Positions 1 through 8,018 of a stretch of 39,120 nucleotides of DNA are shown in pieces. The number at the start of each line of letters is the position of its first letter. Positions within the stretch are counted from its first letter, which is position 1. Below the pieces are notes generated by a model. That model was given only the letters and a program-made list of their open reading frames with translations, was not told where the DNA came from and did not search any database. Source of the DNA: Chloroflexota bacterium (GTDB lineage Bacteria > Chloroflexota > Anaerolineae > Aggregatilineales > Phototrophicaceae); assembly GCA_013388735.1 (NCBI GenBank), contig JACAES010000016.1, forward strand, positions 1-39,120, in the 5' to 3' direction. The position numbers were made by a program, and so were the translations under genes.

Positions 1-72
1 AACCGTTGCTCCCGTGAGGGAGTGTCTTCACCCAAGACCATTATGCCACGAAAGGAGCAAGAGCGCATTCAT

Positions 73-92
73 CCACCCGCTAAAGCTGGTGG
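73..92 (+). repeat. Short imperfect hairpin upstream of glycerate kinase
   Basis: CCACC at 73-77 pairs with GGTGG at 88-92, and a further GC/GC pair lies inside. It ends 18 bases before the glycerate kinase start. Bases 1-114 also form an open frame that ends in the TGA overlapping the kinase start, so an upstream coding tail or an IS200/IS605-type end is possible. Neither is recognisable, and the element is described only. Confidence 0.35.
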
Positions 93-110
93 TTTCCTGC
101 GCCAAATCTT

Positions 111-1238
111 ATGAAAATTCTGATCGCCCCTGGCGCGTTTAAACACAGCCTGAGCGCGACCGCCGCCGCCGAAGCCATCGGTCGCGGTCTGCGGCGCTCC
201 GGCCTGGACGCCGAGCTGATTTTTCTGCCGATTGCCGATGGGGGCAACGGCACGCTGGACGCTTTTCTGGTCGGCGGCGGGCAGCGCGTGAATGTCCCCG
301 TCCTCGACCCGCTGCGGCGCCCGGCGGTGGCGGCCTTCGGGCTGCTGCCGGATGGTGAGACGGCGGTGATCGAAATGGCGCTGGCGTCGGGGCTGGAACT
401 GCTGCGCCCCGGTGAACTCAGCCCGCTGGTGACGACCACCTACGGCACGGGCCAGTTGATGCAGGCGGCGCTGGACGCGGGCGCGCGGCGCGTGATCGTC
501 GGCATGGGCGGCAGCGCCACCGTAGATGGCGGCGCGGGCTGTTTGCAGGCGTTGGGCGTGCGGCTGCTGGATGCCTACGGCCAGGACGTGCCGCCGGGCG
601 GGGCCGGCCTCAGCAGCGTGTATACGATTGACGTTTCCGGCCTGGACGCCCGCTGGCGTACAGTCGAGGTCATCATCGCTTCGGATGTCGAAAACCCGAC
701 CACCGGCGAAACCGGGGCGGCGGCGGTATTCGGCCCGCAGAAAGGCGCAGGGATGCACGAAGTTCGTATGCTGGAAGCCGGGCTGCGCCACTTTTTTACG
801 AAGGTGCGCGACCAACTGGGCGTGGATGTGCTGGACGCGCCCGGCGGCGGCGCAGCGGGGGCGCTCAGCGCCGGGCTGATGGCCGTCCTGGGCGGACGTA
901 TCCAGTCCGGCATAGACCTCATCCTTGACCGGCGCGGGTTTGACGAACACCTGCGCGGCGCGCGGTTGGTCATCACTGGCGAAGGGCGCATGGACGAACA
1001 GACGGTATACGGCAAGGGGCCGATTGGCGTGGCGCGGCGGGCGCGGGCGGCGGGCGTGCCAACGGTGGCGCTGGTGGGCGGGCTGGACGCTGCCGACGCC
1101 CTGCTGCACGAGGCCGGACTCCAGGCCGTGCTGCCCATCGTCACCGGGCCGATGGCGCTGGACGATGCCCTGCGCCGCGCGCCGGAACTGGTCGAGCGGG
1201 CGGCGCTGCGCCTGGGCTATCTGCTGAACATCACGTGA
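111..1238 (+). CDS. Glycerate kinase (GckA/GarK-type, 375 aa)
   Basis: This protein should phosphorylate D-glycerate with ATP, giving 2- or 3-phosphoglycerate, in the cytoplasm. The N-terminus (MKILIAPGAFKHSLSA) is the family's opening signature. It is followed by IADGGNGTLDAF near residue 43, a GMGGSATVDGGAG glycine-rich stretch near residue 133, a PQKGA motif near 210 and GEGRMDEQT near 290. The length of 375 residues is normal for the family. No strong Shine-Dalgarno precedes the ATG, but the conserved N-terminus fixes the start. The gene stands alone on this strand. A hydroxyacid dehydrogenase and a class V aminotransferase lie 3-5 kb away. Together the three could make a serine/hydroxypyruvate/glycerate route, but they do not form one operon. 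The family call is firm; the 2- or 3-kinase specificity is not decided. Confidence 0.93.
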   Translation: MKILIAPGAFKHSLSATAAAEAIGRGLRRSGLDAELIFLPIADGGNGTLDAFLVGGGQRVNVPVLDPLRRPAVAAFGLLPDGETAVIEMALASGLELLRPGELSPLVTTTYGTGQLMQAALDAGARRVIVGMGGSATVDGGAGCLQALGVRLLDAYGQDVPPGGAGLSSVYTIDVSGLDARWRTVEVIIASDVENPTTGETGAAAVFGPQKGAGMHEVRMLEAGLRHFFTKVRDQLGVDVLDAPGGGAAGALSAGLMAVLGGRIQSGIDLILDRRGFDEHLRGARLVITGEGRMDEQTVYGKGPIGVARRARAAGVPTVALVGGLDAADALLHEAGLQAVLPIVTGPMALDDALRRAPELVERAALRLGYLLNIT

Positions 1239-1427
1239 TGATGAATAATTCCAGGATGCGAGCAGGCCTCTGGCCCTTCTGGAAATCCCGGCCTGTCACA
1301 TGGCGCGCAATAACGGTTTGATGCGACCGCCCTGAATGGCCGGCGGCTAACCCTTGCTCGCGTCCAGGCCGGGGAATTACACTAAAAGGTTTTTTAGCCG
1401 TTTCGAAGGCAGCTGCGCGGGTTTTGG

Positions 1428-1457
1428 TTAGGCAGCATTTAGGCGGTTTGTTATACT
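1428..1457 (+). promoter_or_regulatory. Candidate promoter TTAGGC-N18-TATACT
   Basis: TTAGGC at 1428-1433 is followed after 18 bases by TATACT at 1452-1457, about 36 bases before the GTG start of the cytochrome-fused dehydrogenase. The same arrangement (TTAGGC-N18-TATAAT) occurs at 11657-11686 before the E1 alpha gene. Confidence 0.45.
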
Positions 1458-1493
1458 ATTCACAAAATGGAGGCTTAAAAACAGGAAAACATC

Positions 1494-3080
1494 GTGAAAC
1501 GCACGCAACTGGCATTGATGTTGACTCCACTGGCGCTGGCGCTGCTGGGGCTGTTAGGGTTGGCGGGCATCGGCGGGGTATCGGTCGTCCGGCGTTTGCA
1601 GCAGTGGGTGGCCGACCGTCAGCCGCCCGCTGATTTCCGCGTACTCGTCCTGCCGGGCTTCGTGGCGGAAGTGGCCGCCAAAGCCACCGGCACAAACATC
1701 CCCTCTGCCATCACTTTCGGGCCGGACGAACGGCTGTACCTGCTGGACGCCGGCGGCAGACTCTACCGTTTTGACGATGCCGACGGTGACGGTCTGGCCG
1801 AAACGCAGACCGTCCTGTACGACAATCCCGGCGGGCGCGTCGCGCACAGCGTCGGCCTGGCGTTCCGCGACGACGGCCTGCTGTATCTGTCGTATGGCGG
1901 CCACATCGCCACCCTGGAAGACAGCGACGGCGACGGCAGGCTGGATAAACTGACCGACATCGTGGAAGGGCTGCCGACGCTGCAATTCCCCGACCATTCC
2001 AATAACGGCATCGCCTTCGGGCCGGACGGCAAGCTGTACGTCGGCGTCGGCGCAGTCACCGATCACGGGCCGCTCAGCGACGACCCTTACGAGGCGCGTA
2101 TCCTGCGGATGAACCCCGACGGCAGCGAGTTGGAAACCTTCGCCACCGGCTTCCGCAACCCTTACGATCTGGTATTTTCGCCAGAGGGCGACCTGTTCAC
2201 ATCGGACAATAATCCGAGCGAGTTCAGCCGGATGATGCCCTATATCCCACCGGAGGAAATCAACCATGTGCGGCAGGGGTTGGATTACGGCTTCCCGACC
2301 TATTATGGCCGTCCGCCGGGGGACGTGACCTGGCCGAACGTCGAGCCGCCCATCACCGACCTGTACGCGGCGGTTGGCAGCGCCGGCATCACCTACTACG
2401 ACGAAGGCCCGTTCCCGAAGAAATATCACAACGGCCTGTTCCTGGCGCAGTGGGGGACGGGCGCCAACGTGGCGCTTGACCGGGGGATTTCCAACGGCCA
2501 GAACATCATCTACGTTTCGCTGACGCCGACCGAGGATGGCACCTTCACGGCGGAATGGGAAGTGTTCGCGGACTTCAACCTGGGGCTGGGGGATTACCGC
2601 CCGGTGGATGTCACCGTCGGGCCGGACGGTGCGCTGTACGTGCTGGAATGGAGTACCGGGACGGTCTACCGCATTCGCTACGACGAGGCAATCGCCGCGC
2701 GGCTGGCTGCCGCCACGCCTACGCCGCTGCTGTCCGTGACCATGCCGGAATACCCGCCGGAGCTGGTCGCCGCCGGCGAGTTGATCTACAACAGCGGCGC
2801 GGAAAACACGCCTGCCTGCGTCACCTGCCATCTGCTTGACCCGAACATGAACGGCCTGGGGCCGTCGCTGTTGGGGCTGTACCAGATCGCCGGGTCGCGC
2901 GTGCCGGGCCTCAGTGCTGAGGTTTATGTGCGCCAGTCCATCATCGCGCCGAACGCCTTCATCGTGCCGAACTACAGTGCCAACTATATGTACCAGCTTT
3001 ACGGCACGGCGCTGCGGCCTGACCAGATTGACGCCCTGGTGGCCTATGTGCTGACGCTGCCGGAACCGGAGCAGCCCTGA
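1494..3080 (+). CDS. Membrane-anchored PQQ sugar dehydrogenase-like beta-propeller fused to cytochrome c
   Basis: A GTG start is preceded by an AGGAAA ribosome site. Residues 1-35 form a hydrophobic N-terminal anchor or signal. Residues about 60-410 are a glucose/sorbosone-dehydrogenase-type six-bladed propeller with repeated FGPDG-x-LY blades and a long RNPYDL...HVRQGLDYGFP segment. This family oxidises sugars or aldoses outside the membrane, often with PQQ. The C-terminus carries a class I cytochrome c domain with one haem motif, CVTCH at 442-446, followed by a GLGPSLLG segment. The most likely role is oxidation of an extracytoplasmic sugar with internal electron transfer to haem. The substrate cannot be read from sequence. 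A strong terminator follows. Family membership is clear; PQQ dependence is inferred. Confidence 0.82.
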   Translation: MKRTQLALMLTPLALALLGLLGLAGIGGVSVVRRLQQWVADRQPPADFRVLVLPGFVAEVAAKATGTNIPSAITFGPDERLYLLDAGGRLYRFDDADGDGLAETQTVLYDNPGGRVAHSVGLAFRDDGLLYLSYGGHIATLEDSDGDGRLDKLTDIVEGLPTLQFPDHSNNGIAFGPDGKLYVGVGAVTDHGPLSDDPYEARILRMNPDGSELETFATGFRNPYDLVFSPEGDLFTSDNNPSEFSRMMPYIPPEEINHVRQGLDYGFPTYYGRPPGDVTWPNVEPPITDLYAAVGSAGITYYDEGPFPKKYHNGLFLAQWGTGANVALDRGISNGQNIIYVSLTPTEDGTFTAEWEVFADFNLGLGDYRPVDVTVGPDGALYVLEWSTGTVYRIRYDEAIAARLAAATPTPLLSVTMPEYPPELVAAGELIYNSGAENTPACVTCHLLDPNMNGLGPSLLGLYQIAGSRVPGLSAEVYVRQSIIAPNAFIVPNYSANYMYQLYGTALRPDQIDALVAYVLTLPEPEQP

Positions 3081-3096
3081 TACCTGCTGTCGGGGC

Positions 3097-3102
3097 TATA
3101 AT
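3097..3102 (+). promoter_or_regulatory. Candidate -10 box TATAAT upstream of the alpha/beta hydrolase
   Basis: A perfect TATAAT lies 72 bases before the hydrolase ATG and just upstream of the 3116-3156 hairpin. No convincing -35 box is seen. Confidence 0.35.
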
Positions 3103-3115
3103 CACGTTAGAATAG

Positions 3116-3156
3116 GGGGAGGCGCGGGATTTTTCCGCTGCCTCCCCGCATTTTTT
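3116..3156 (+). terminator. Rho-independent terminator or attenuator
   Basis: GGGGAGGC at 3116-3123 pairs perfectly with GCCTCCCC at 3140-3147. An inner GCGG/CCGC stem extends it with one bulged base, and the stem is followed by GCATTTTTT. It ends the cytochrome-fused dehydrogenase transcript. It also lies between a TATAAT box and the next gene, so it could act as a leader attenuator. Confidence 0.8.
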
Positions 3157-3173
3157 AAAGCAGGAGCGTTTTT

Positions 3174-3953
3174 ATGCATCTGGAAGTCATCACCCGCCGC
3201 CCGACCAGCGCGCCGCGCCCGACCCCGCTGCTGTTTGTGCATGGCGCGTGGCACGGCGCATGGTGCTGGGACGAATATTTTCTGCCTTACTTCGCCGAAC
3301 ACGGCTACGAAGCCCACGCCCTCAGCCTGCGTGGACACGGCAAAAGCGCCGGCGCGCTGCGCTGGTCAAGCTGGATAGATTACGTCAACGATGTGGAGCA
3401 GGTGGCGCGCAGCCTGGCGACCCTGCCGGTACTGATCGGCCATTCGTTGGGCGGTTACGTCGTCCAGAAGTACCTGGAAAGCCGCCGCGCGCCTGCCGGG
3501 GTGCTGCTGGCGTCGCTGCCGGTGAACGGCGTGCTGCCCTTCCTGCTGCGTTATACCGGACGCCACCCGCTGCCAATGCTCAAAACGGTGCTGACGCTGA
3601 ACGGCTATCACATGATCGCCGCCCCCAAAACCAGCCGCGCCGCCTTTTTTTCTGCCGATATACCGGACGAGCAGGCGCATCGCTACCATGAACGCCTGGG
3701 CTCGGAATCATTCCGCATGATACTGGACTCCGGTCTGCTGGCGCTGCCCAACCCGGCGCGTGTCACCGTCCCGGTGCTGGTGCTGGCGGCGGAGCGCGAC
3801 GCCATCTTCACCCGCCGCGAGCAGGAACGCACCGCGCAGGCCTATCTGACGCAGGCGGAATTTTTCCCGGTGGCGCACGATATGATGCTGGAAGCCGGCT
3901 GGCAGGCCGTCGCCGACCGGATACTGTCCTGGCTGGCCGCGCGCGGGTTGTAG
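3174..3953 (+). CDS. Alpha/beta hydrolase (259 aa)
   Basis: This is a soluble alpha/beta-hydrolase-fold protein. HGAWHGAW at 23-30 supplies the oxyanion-hole region and SLRGHGKS at 51-58 the strand-4 loop. GHSLGG at 89-94 contains the nucleophile Ser91. The AERDAIFT segment near 205 carries the acidic residue, and the VAHDMMLEAGW segment near 236 carries the catalytic histidine. The full triad is therefore visible. An AGGAG site precedes the ATG. The HGAWHGAWCW pattern is common in esterase/lipase-like and hydroxynitrile-lyase-like subfamilies, but the substrate cannot be assigned. It is convergent with the reverse-strand dehydrogenase, five bases away. Confidence 0.88.
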   Translation: MHLEVITRRPTSAPRPTPLLFVHGAWHGAWCWDEYFLPYFAEHGYEAHALSLRGHGKSAGALRWSSWIDYVNDVEQVARSLATLPVLIGHSLGGYVVQKYLESRRAPAGVLLASLPVNGVLPFLLRYTGRHPLPMLKTVLTLNGYHMIAAPKTSRAAFFSADIPDEQAHRYHERLGSESFRMILDSGLLALPNPARVTVPVLVLAAERDAIFTRREQERTAQAYLTQAEFFPVAHDMMLEAGWQAVADRILSWLAARGL

Positions 3954-3958
3954 ACGCG

Positions 3959-4921
3959 CTACTGTTTCAGCACTTCAACATTCACAACGTTTTTGAACTC
4001 GCCGCGCGTGAGGGCAGCGACGATCAACTGCGCCGCCTCCACCGCCACCGCCACCTGCGCTTCCTCGGTGCTGGCGGCCAGATGCGGCGTGTCTATCACG
4101 TTCGGCAGCCCCACCAGCGGATGATCGGGGGGCGGCGGTTCTTCGCCGTACACGTCCAGCGCCGCGCCCGCCACCTGGCCGCTTATGATTGCTTCGGCCA
4201 GATCGGCCTCGTTGATGAGCGCGCCGCGCGCCGCGTTGATGATGCGCACGCCGCGTTTCATGCGGGCCAGGCTGTCTTTGTTAATCATGTGGCGCGTTTC
4301 GTCGGTAATCAGGCTGTGCAGGCTGATGAAGTCGGCGCGGGCGAACAGCGCGTCCAGGCTGACCAGTTCGACGCCAAAATCTTCGGCGATGTCCAGCGGA
4401 ATATACGGGTCGTGGGCGACGACGGTCATCTCGAAAGCCAGCGCGCGCCGAGCAATCGCCCGCCCGATACGCCCGAAGCCGACGATGCCGAGCGTCTTGC
4501 CGCGCAGTTCCGTTCCCATGTAGGACTTACGATCCCACTTGCCGGCCTGCATCGAACTGTGCGCCTGGGGGATATGCCGCGCCAGCGCCAGCATCAGGCC
4601 GAAGGTGTGTTCGGCCGTGGCGACGGTGTTGCCGTCCGGCGTGTTCATGACGGCGATGCCTTTCTGCGTCGCCACCTCCAGGTCTACATTGTCCACGCCC
4701 ACCCCGGCGCGGGCAATCGCCTTCAGCCGGGCGGCGGCGTTCAGCAGTTCGGCGTCGGCTTTGGTGGCGCTGCGGATGATGAGCGCGTCGGCCTCGGCGA
4801 CGGCGGCCAGCGTTTCCGGGCGTTTCATCTGCCCCGGCGCGGTAACGCTTAAACCGGCGCTCTGGAGAATTTCGACGGCGGACGGATGCACGCTGTCCGG
4901 TACGAGTACATGGTAATTCAT
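3959..4921 (-). CDS. serA: D-3-phosphoglycerate dehydrogenase-like 2-hydroxyacid dehydrogenase (320 aa, no ACT domain)
   Basis: This is an NAD-dependent D-isomer-specific 2-hydroxyacid dehydrogenase. The Rossmann motif GFGRIG lies at 148-153, and ARAGVGVDNVDL at 70-81 is typical of SerA. The catalytic Arg232 (in NAARGALINE), a Glu near 260 and His280 (TPHLAAST) are all present. At 320 residues it lacks the C-terminal ACT regulatory domain, as in short SerA enzymes. The class V aminotransferase lies just upstream on the same strand, a pairing known for serine biosynthesis in other bacteria. Together they would turn 3-phosphoglycerate into phosphoserine. Hydroxypyruvate or glyoxylate reduction is the main alternative. 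The ribosome site GGAGC precedes the ATG. Confidence 0.82.
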   Translation of the reverse strand: MNYHVLVPDSVHPSAVEILQSAGLSVTAPGQMKRPETLAAVAEADALIIRSATKADAELLNAAARLKAIARAGVGVDNVDLEVATQKGIAVMNTPDGNTVATAEHTFGLMLALARHIPQAHSSMQAGKWDRKSYMGTELRGKTLGIVGFGRIGRAIARRALAFEMTVVAHDPYIPLDIAEDFGVELVSLDALFARADFISLHSLITDETRHMINKDSLARMKRGVRIINAARGALINEADLAEAIISGQVAGAALDVYGEEPPPPDHPLVGLPNVIDTPHLAASTEEAQVAVAVEAAQLIVAALTRGEFKNVVNVEVLKQ

Positions 4922-4945
4922 TGCGAGCAGCTCCTATCGCTTACA

Positions 4946-5036
4946 GTTGGTAGTCGGTAGTCTTTAGTCGCCAGTCAATAGTCTTCGGGCAGGACTGATG
5001 ACTGGCAACCAGCAACCGGTAACCGGCAACCCCAAA
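4946..5036. repeat. Low-complexity AGTC / GGCAACC repeat in the aminotransferase-dehydrogenase spacer
   Basis: The spacer contains tandem GTAGTC-type words (about 4950-4983) followed by GGCAACCAGCAACC-type words (about 5006-5034). The first block shares its TAGTC words with the larger array at 12836-12972, so this looks like a dispersed repeat family. Confidence 0.7.
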
Positions 5037-5042
5037 TGCCGC

Positions 5043-6131
5043 CTACACCCCCAGAAATTCGTCCAGGCCGGCCAGCACTTCTTCCAGCGTCGAAACGGTC
5101 ATGTCGCCCATGTGCGCGATGCGGAAGGTCTGGCCTTTGATCTTGCCGTAGCCTTTATCCATGCTGAAGCCTTTGCCGCTCATGAACTTCGCCATGTCGT
5201 CCACGCTGATGCCGCGCCCGTTGGCGACCGCCGTCACGGTCGGCGAGCGGTAGCCGTCCTGCGCGAACAGCCCCATCGCGCGCGAGTCCGCCCACTGGAT
5301 GGTCAGGTCGCGCATGTTCAGGTGGCGCGCCCAGCGGTTGTCCAGCCCTTCGGCCAGGATGTCGTCCAACTGTTTGTCGGCGGCAAACATCAGGGCGATG
5401 GGCGGCGTGGACGGCGTGTTGTTCTTTTGCAGCAGTTTGTCCAGTTCCAGAAAGTCGAAGTAGTAACCCCGGTTTTTGACCTGTCTGGCGCGTTCCAGCA
5501 CGCGGTCGCTGACGGCGGCGAAGGCGATGCCCGGCGGCAGCGCGAAAGCCTTCTGCGACGAGGTGAGCGCAACATCCACGCCCCATTCGTCGGTGCGGAA
5601 CTCCGCGCCCAAAAAGCCGCTGACGGTATCCACCAGCACCAGCGCGTCCGGGTCGAGTTCGTGGACGACGGCGCTGATGGCCTTGACCGGGTTGGTGACG
5701 CCGGTGCTGGTTTCGTTGTGGACGAAACACACGGCGTCGTAGTGGCCGCCTTTTTTCAGCGCGTCCGCCACCATCTCCGGCGTATGGGCTTTGCCCCATT
5801 CCACCGCGATCACGTCCACTTCTTTGCCGTTAAGCTGGCTGATCTCCGCCCAGCGTTCGCTGAACGCGCCGCCCACCAGATGCAGTGCGCGCTGGCCGTC
5901 GCGGATGCAGTTGCGCGACGCGCCTTCCCACAGCCCGGTGCCGGACGAGCCGCTGACGATCACCCGATGCTGTGTCAGAAAAGCCTGTTGGAGTTTGCCT
6001 TGCAGACGGCCAAACAGCTCGGCAAAAGCCGTCGAACGGTGGCCGATCATCCACTCGGTTTGCGCTTCCAGAATTTCGCGGCGGACTTCCACCGGGCCAG
6101 GAATGACCAGACGTTTATGATTACTGCTCAT
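5043..6131 (-). CDS. Class V aminotransferase (phosphoserine / serine-glyoxylate type, 362 aa)
   Basis: This is a PLP-dependent fold-type I aminotransferase of the alanine-glyoxylate/serine-pyruvate group. PGPVEV at 11-16 is the family's start motif, and GSSGTGLWEG at 61-70 binds the cofactor phosphate. The VDTVSGFLG segment near 167-175 holds the PLP-ring aspartate. The Schiff-base lysine is Lys194 in TSSQKAFALPPG. An AAGGGGG ribosome site precedes the ATG. The SerA-like gene follows 121 bases downstream across a repeat-filled spacer. The pair suggests phosphohydroxypyruvate transamination for serine synthesis. Serine-glyoxylate transamination is equally possible because a glycerate kinase is nearby. 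The exact amino donor cannot be decided from sequence. Confidence 0.85.
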   Translation of the reverse strand: MSSNHKRLVIPGPVEVRREILEAQTEWMIGHRSTAFAELFGRLQGKLQQAFLTQHRVIVSGSSGTGLWEGASRNCIRDGQRALHLVGGAFSERWAEISQLNGKEVDVIAVEWGKAHTPEMVADALKKGGHYDAVCFVHNETSTGVTNPVKAISAVVHELDPDALVLVDTVSGFLGAEFRTDEWGVDVALTSSQKAFALPPGIAFAAVSDRVLERARQVKNRGYYFDFLELDKLLQKNNTPSTPPIALMFAADKQLDDILAEGLDNRWARHLNMRDLTIQWADSRAMGLFAQDGYRSPTVTAVANGRGISVDDMAKFMSGKGFSMDKGYGKIKGQTFRIAHMGDMTVSTLEEVLAGLDEFLGV

Positions 6132-6261
6132 GCTGCCCCCTTATGGGTTCGGTTTGCGACAGACGCCGGAATTGTAGCGCAAAGCCGGGGATAAACATAG
6201 TTCAGAACAGATGAGGAAGTATCTTCGTGGATAGCCCTGATTAAACCTGTTGCAGCCGTGT

Positions 6262-6267
6262 TATAAT
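6262..6267 (+). promoter_or_regulatory. Candidate -10 box TATAAT for the membrane protein gene
   Basis: TATAAT lies 38 bases before the chosen ATG in the divergent spacer with the aminotransferase gene. No clear -35 box is visible. Confidence 0.35.
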
Positions 6268-6299
6268 AAAAATGATTTTGATGATTGAGGGCTGGGCTG

Positions 6300-7916
6300 A
6301 TGCCGATGAATTTTGACGCGGCAGGCGTGGAAATTGGCCGGGCGCGCGGGCGTCCGCTGGCGCGCGGGTTCGACCATTTTATGACGCGCATCAAACGGGC
6401 CGTCGAGCAGCACCATCTGGATTCGCGCCGCCGCCTGACCATCCTGGCCTATCTGCTGTTTTTCTGGGTTCTGGGCTGGACGGTGTGGGTGGCGCTGTTC
6501 ACGCTGCTGCCGTCCCGGCTGCACCCGGCGCTGCTGGCGCTCACCGGCCTGCTGCTGATCGTCGCCTGCATCGGCATCTGGCTTACCCTGGGCGGCAGCA
6601 GTGGCAGCGGCAAAACCGCCCGGTGGGGCGCGCTCGTCGGCGCTGCGCTGTTCGCCGCCTTCGGGCTGCTGGTGGCGGTGGCACTGCCGCCCTGGTTTGC
6701 CCAGCCCGGCCTGCTGTGGGCCGGCGGCACGCTGATGATTTACATCCTGGTGTTCATCAGCCTGTTCATCCCGTTCTGGCATGTGGAAATCAAGCCGGGG
6801 CAGATTTACCTGCTGCAAAAAGGGTCGGATGTCCAGTACCTTAAATGCCCGCGTCCAAAGGTGGAAAAAGAACTCATCAAACAGGTGGTGGAGGCCGGGA
6901 TGCGGCGCGACCTGCTGGACAATTTCCTCGATTTTGGCGGGCCGGACTTCATGCGCGAAGAGCTGCTGGACAAAGTGGCACAGGCCGAACGCGACAAGGT
7001 GCGCGAGTTGTTCCGCCAGGTAGACGCCCTTGAAAACCGCCCGCCTGGCCCCCGCCGCGTATCGGCGCTGCAGGATGTGTGGCTGCTGTGGGACAAATCG
7101 CACGTGGTCAATGTCTCGATGAAGCTGGAACAGATCATCACCCGCGAAGGCAGCCCGGTCAATATGCTGCTGGAATTTGCTTTTGTCTTCGACCCGGAGG
7201 CGATTCGCCTTAACCCGGAGTTCCGGCTGAGCCTGCCGAAGTGGCGCTCGGTCGAGGCGCTGGAAGCGGTTTTGCAGAAGGCGCTGGAAAACGCGATACG
7301 CCGGATCGCCCGCCAGTTTTTCGTGACCGTCCCCCTGCAATCGGCGCTCACCATCGGCAGCATAGACGAGTTCCGGCGTTTTCTGCCCGGCGAACTGAAC
7401 TGGACGCGCCCGGCGCTGGGCATCACCGTCAAGGCCGAGACGGTGCAGTGTACGCCCATCATCCACGAAACGGTGCAGGAAGCCGAAACCAGCATGATCG
7501 CGTCCCGCGCCAAAGCCCAGGCGGATATGGCGCGGCTTCAGGCACTGCTCGATCAGGTCATGCTGGCGGGCGTGCCGCCCAAACTGCTGGCCGGTCTGCT
7601 GCTGCTTGAGCAGGGCAGCGAAGCCTTCCTCAACGTGCCGCAGCAGGCCGACGTCCTCGACCTGCCGGAAGCCAACGAGGCGCAGCTCCGGCGCTTCCTG
7701 CAAAGCCGCTATGGCTACGTGCCGCAGATACCGGCGCGCGGCGTGGCAGGCAGCACGCCGCCGCTCCAACCGCCCGCGCCGGGCAAAAAGAACCGGCGCG
7801 GCGTGTTCGACATCGGCGAGCAGCTTACACGGCTGACGGCTAACCGCGCCGAGGACGGCGTATTCCGCGTCAAAAACGACAGCGATCCGGCGAACAAGGG
7901 CGGCGGCCAGCCCTGA
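6300..7916 (+). CDS. Uncharacterised four-helix membrane protein with large cytoplasmic SPFH-like domain (538 aa)
   Basis: I do not recognise this gene with certainty. The ATG at 6300 is preferred over a TTG at 6285 because GAGG lies nine bases upstream. Four hydrophobic helices sit near residues 46-70, 74-96, 109-129 and 136-160. Directly after the last helix, HVEIKPGQIYLLQKG resembles the way SPFH/band-7 proteins leave the membrane. The roughly 375-residue soluble part has alternating beta-rich and amphipathic charged helical stretches. It ends in an A-rich helix (SMIASRAKAQADMARLQALL) like the SPFH tail, then a basic Pro-rich linker. A stomatin/flotillin-like membrane-organising role is a guess from this architecture only. 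The gene stands alone. Confidence 0.6.
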   Translation: MPMNFDAAGVEIGRARGRPLARGFDHFMTRIKRAVEQHHLDSRRRLTILAYLLFFWVLGWTVWVALFTLLPSRLHPALLALTGLLLIVACIGIWLTLGGSSGSGKTARWGALVGAALFAAFGLLVAVALPPWFAQPGLLWAGGTLMIYILVFISLFIPFWHVEIKPGQIYLLQKGSDVQYLKCPRPKVEKELIKQVVEAGMRRDLLDNFLDFGGPDFMREELLDKVAQAERDKVRELFRQVDALENRPPGPRRVSALQDVWLLWDKSHVVNVSMKLEQIITREGSPVNMLLEFAFVFDPEAIRLNPEFRLSLPKWRSVEALEAVLQKALENAIRRIARQFFVTVPLQSALTIGSIDEFRRFLPGELNWTRPALGITVKAETVQCTPIIHETVQEAETSMIASRAKAQADMARLQALLDQVMLAGVPPKLLAGLLLLEQGSEAFLNVPQQADVLDLPEANEAQLRRFLQSRYGYVPQIPARGVAGSTPPLQPPAPGKKNRRGVFDIGEQLTRLTANRAEDGVFRVKNDSDPANKGGGQP

Positions 7917-8018
7917 CGGTTTCGGCTGGTACATCAGCCGGCTAACCTGTTCGTGATGGCCGCCAGACCCCCTCTGAATCTCGCCCGAATTCCGGGTAGA
8001 CTTTGCTGCCGCCGGGGT

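Noticed and set aside
1-110. Open frame running from the window edge to the kinase start
   Set aside because: It is only 37 codons, cut by the edge, and has no family resemblance, so a gene call is not supported.
6594-6626. Walker A-like GSSGSGKT in the membrane protein
   Set aside because: It lies in the short loop between helices 2 and 3, with no Walker B and no nucleotide-binding fold around it.
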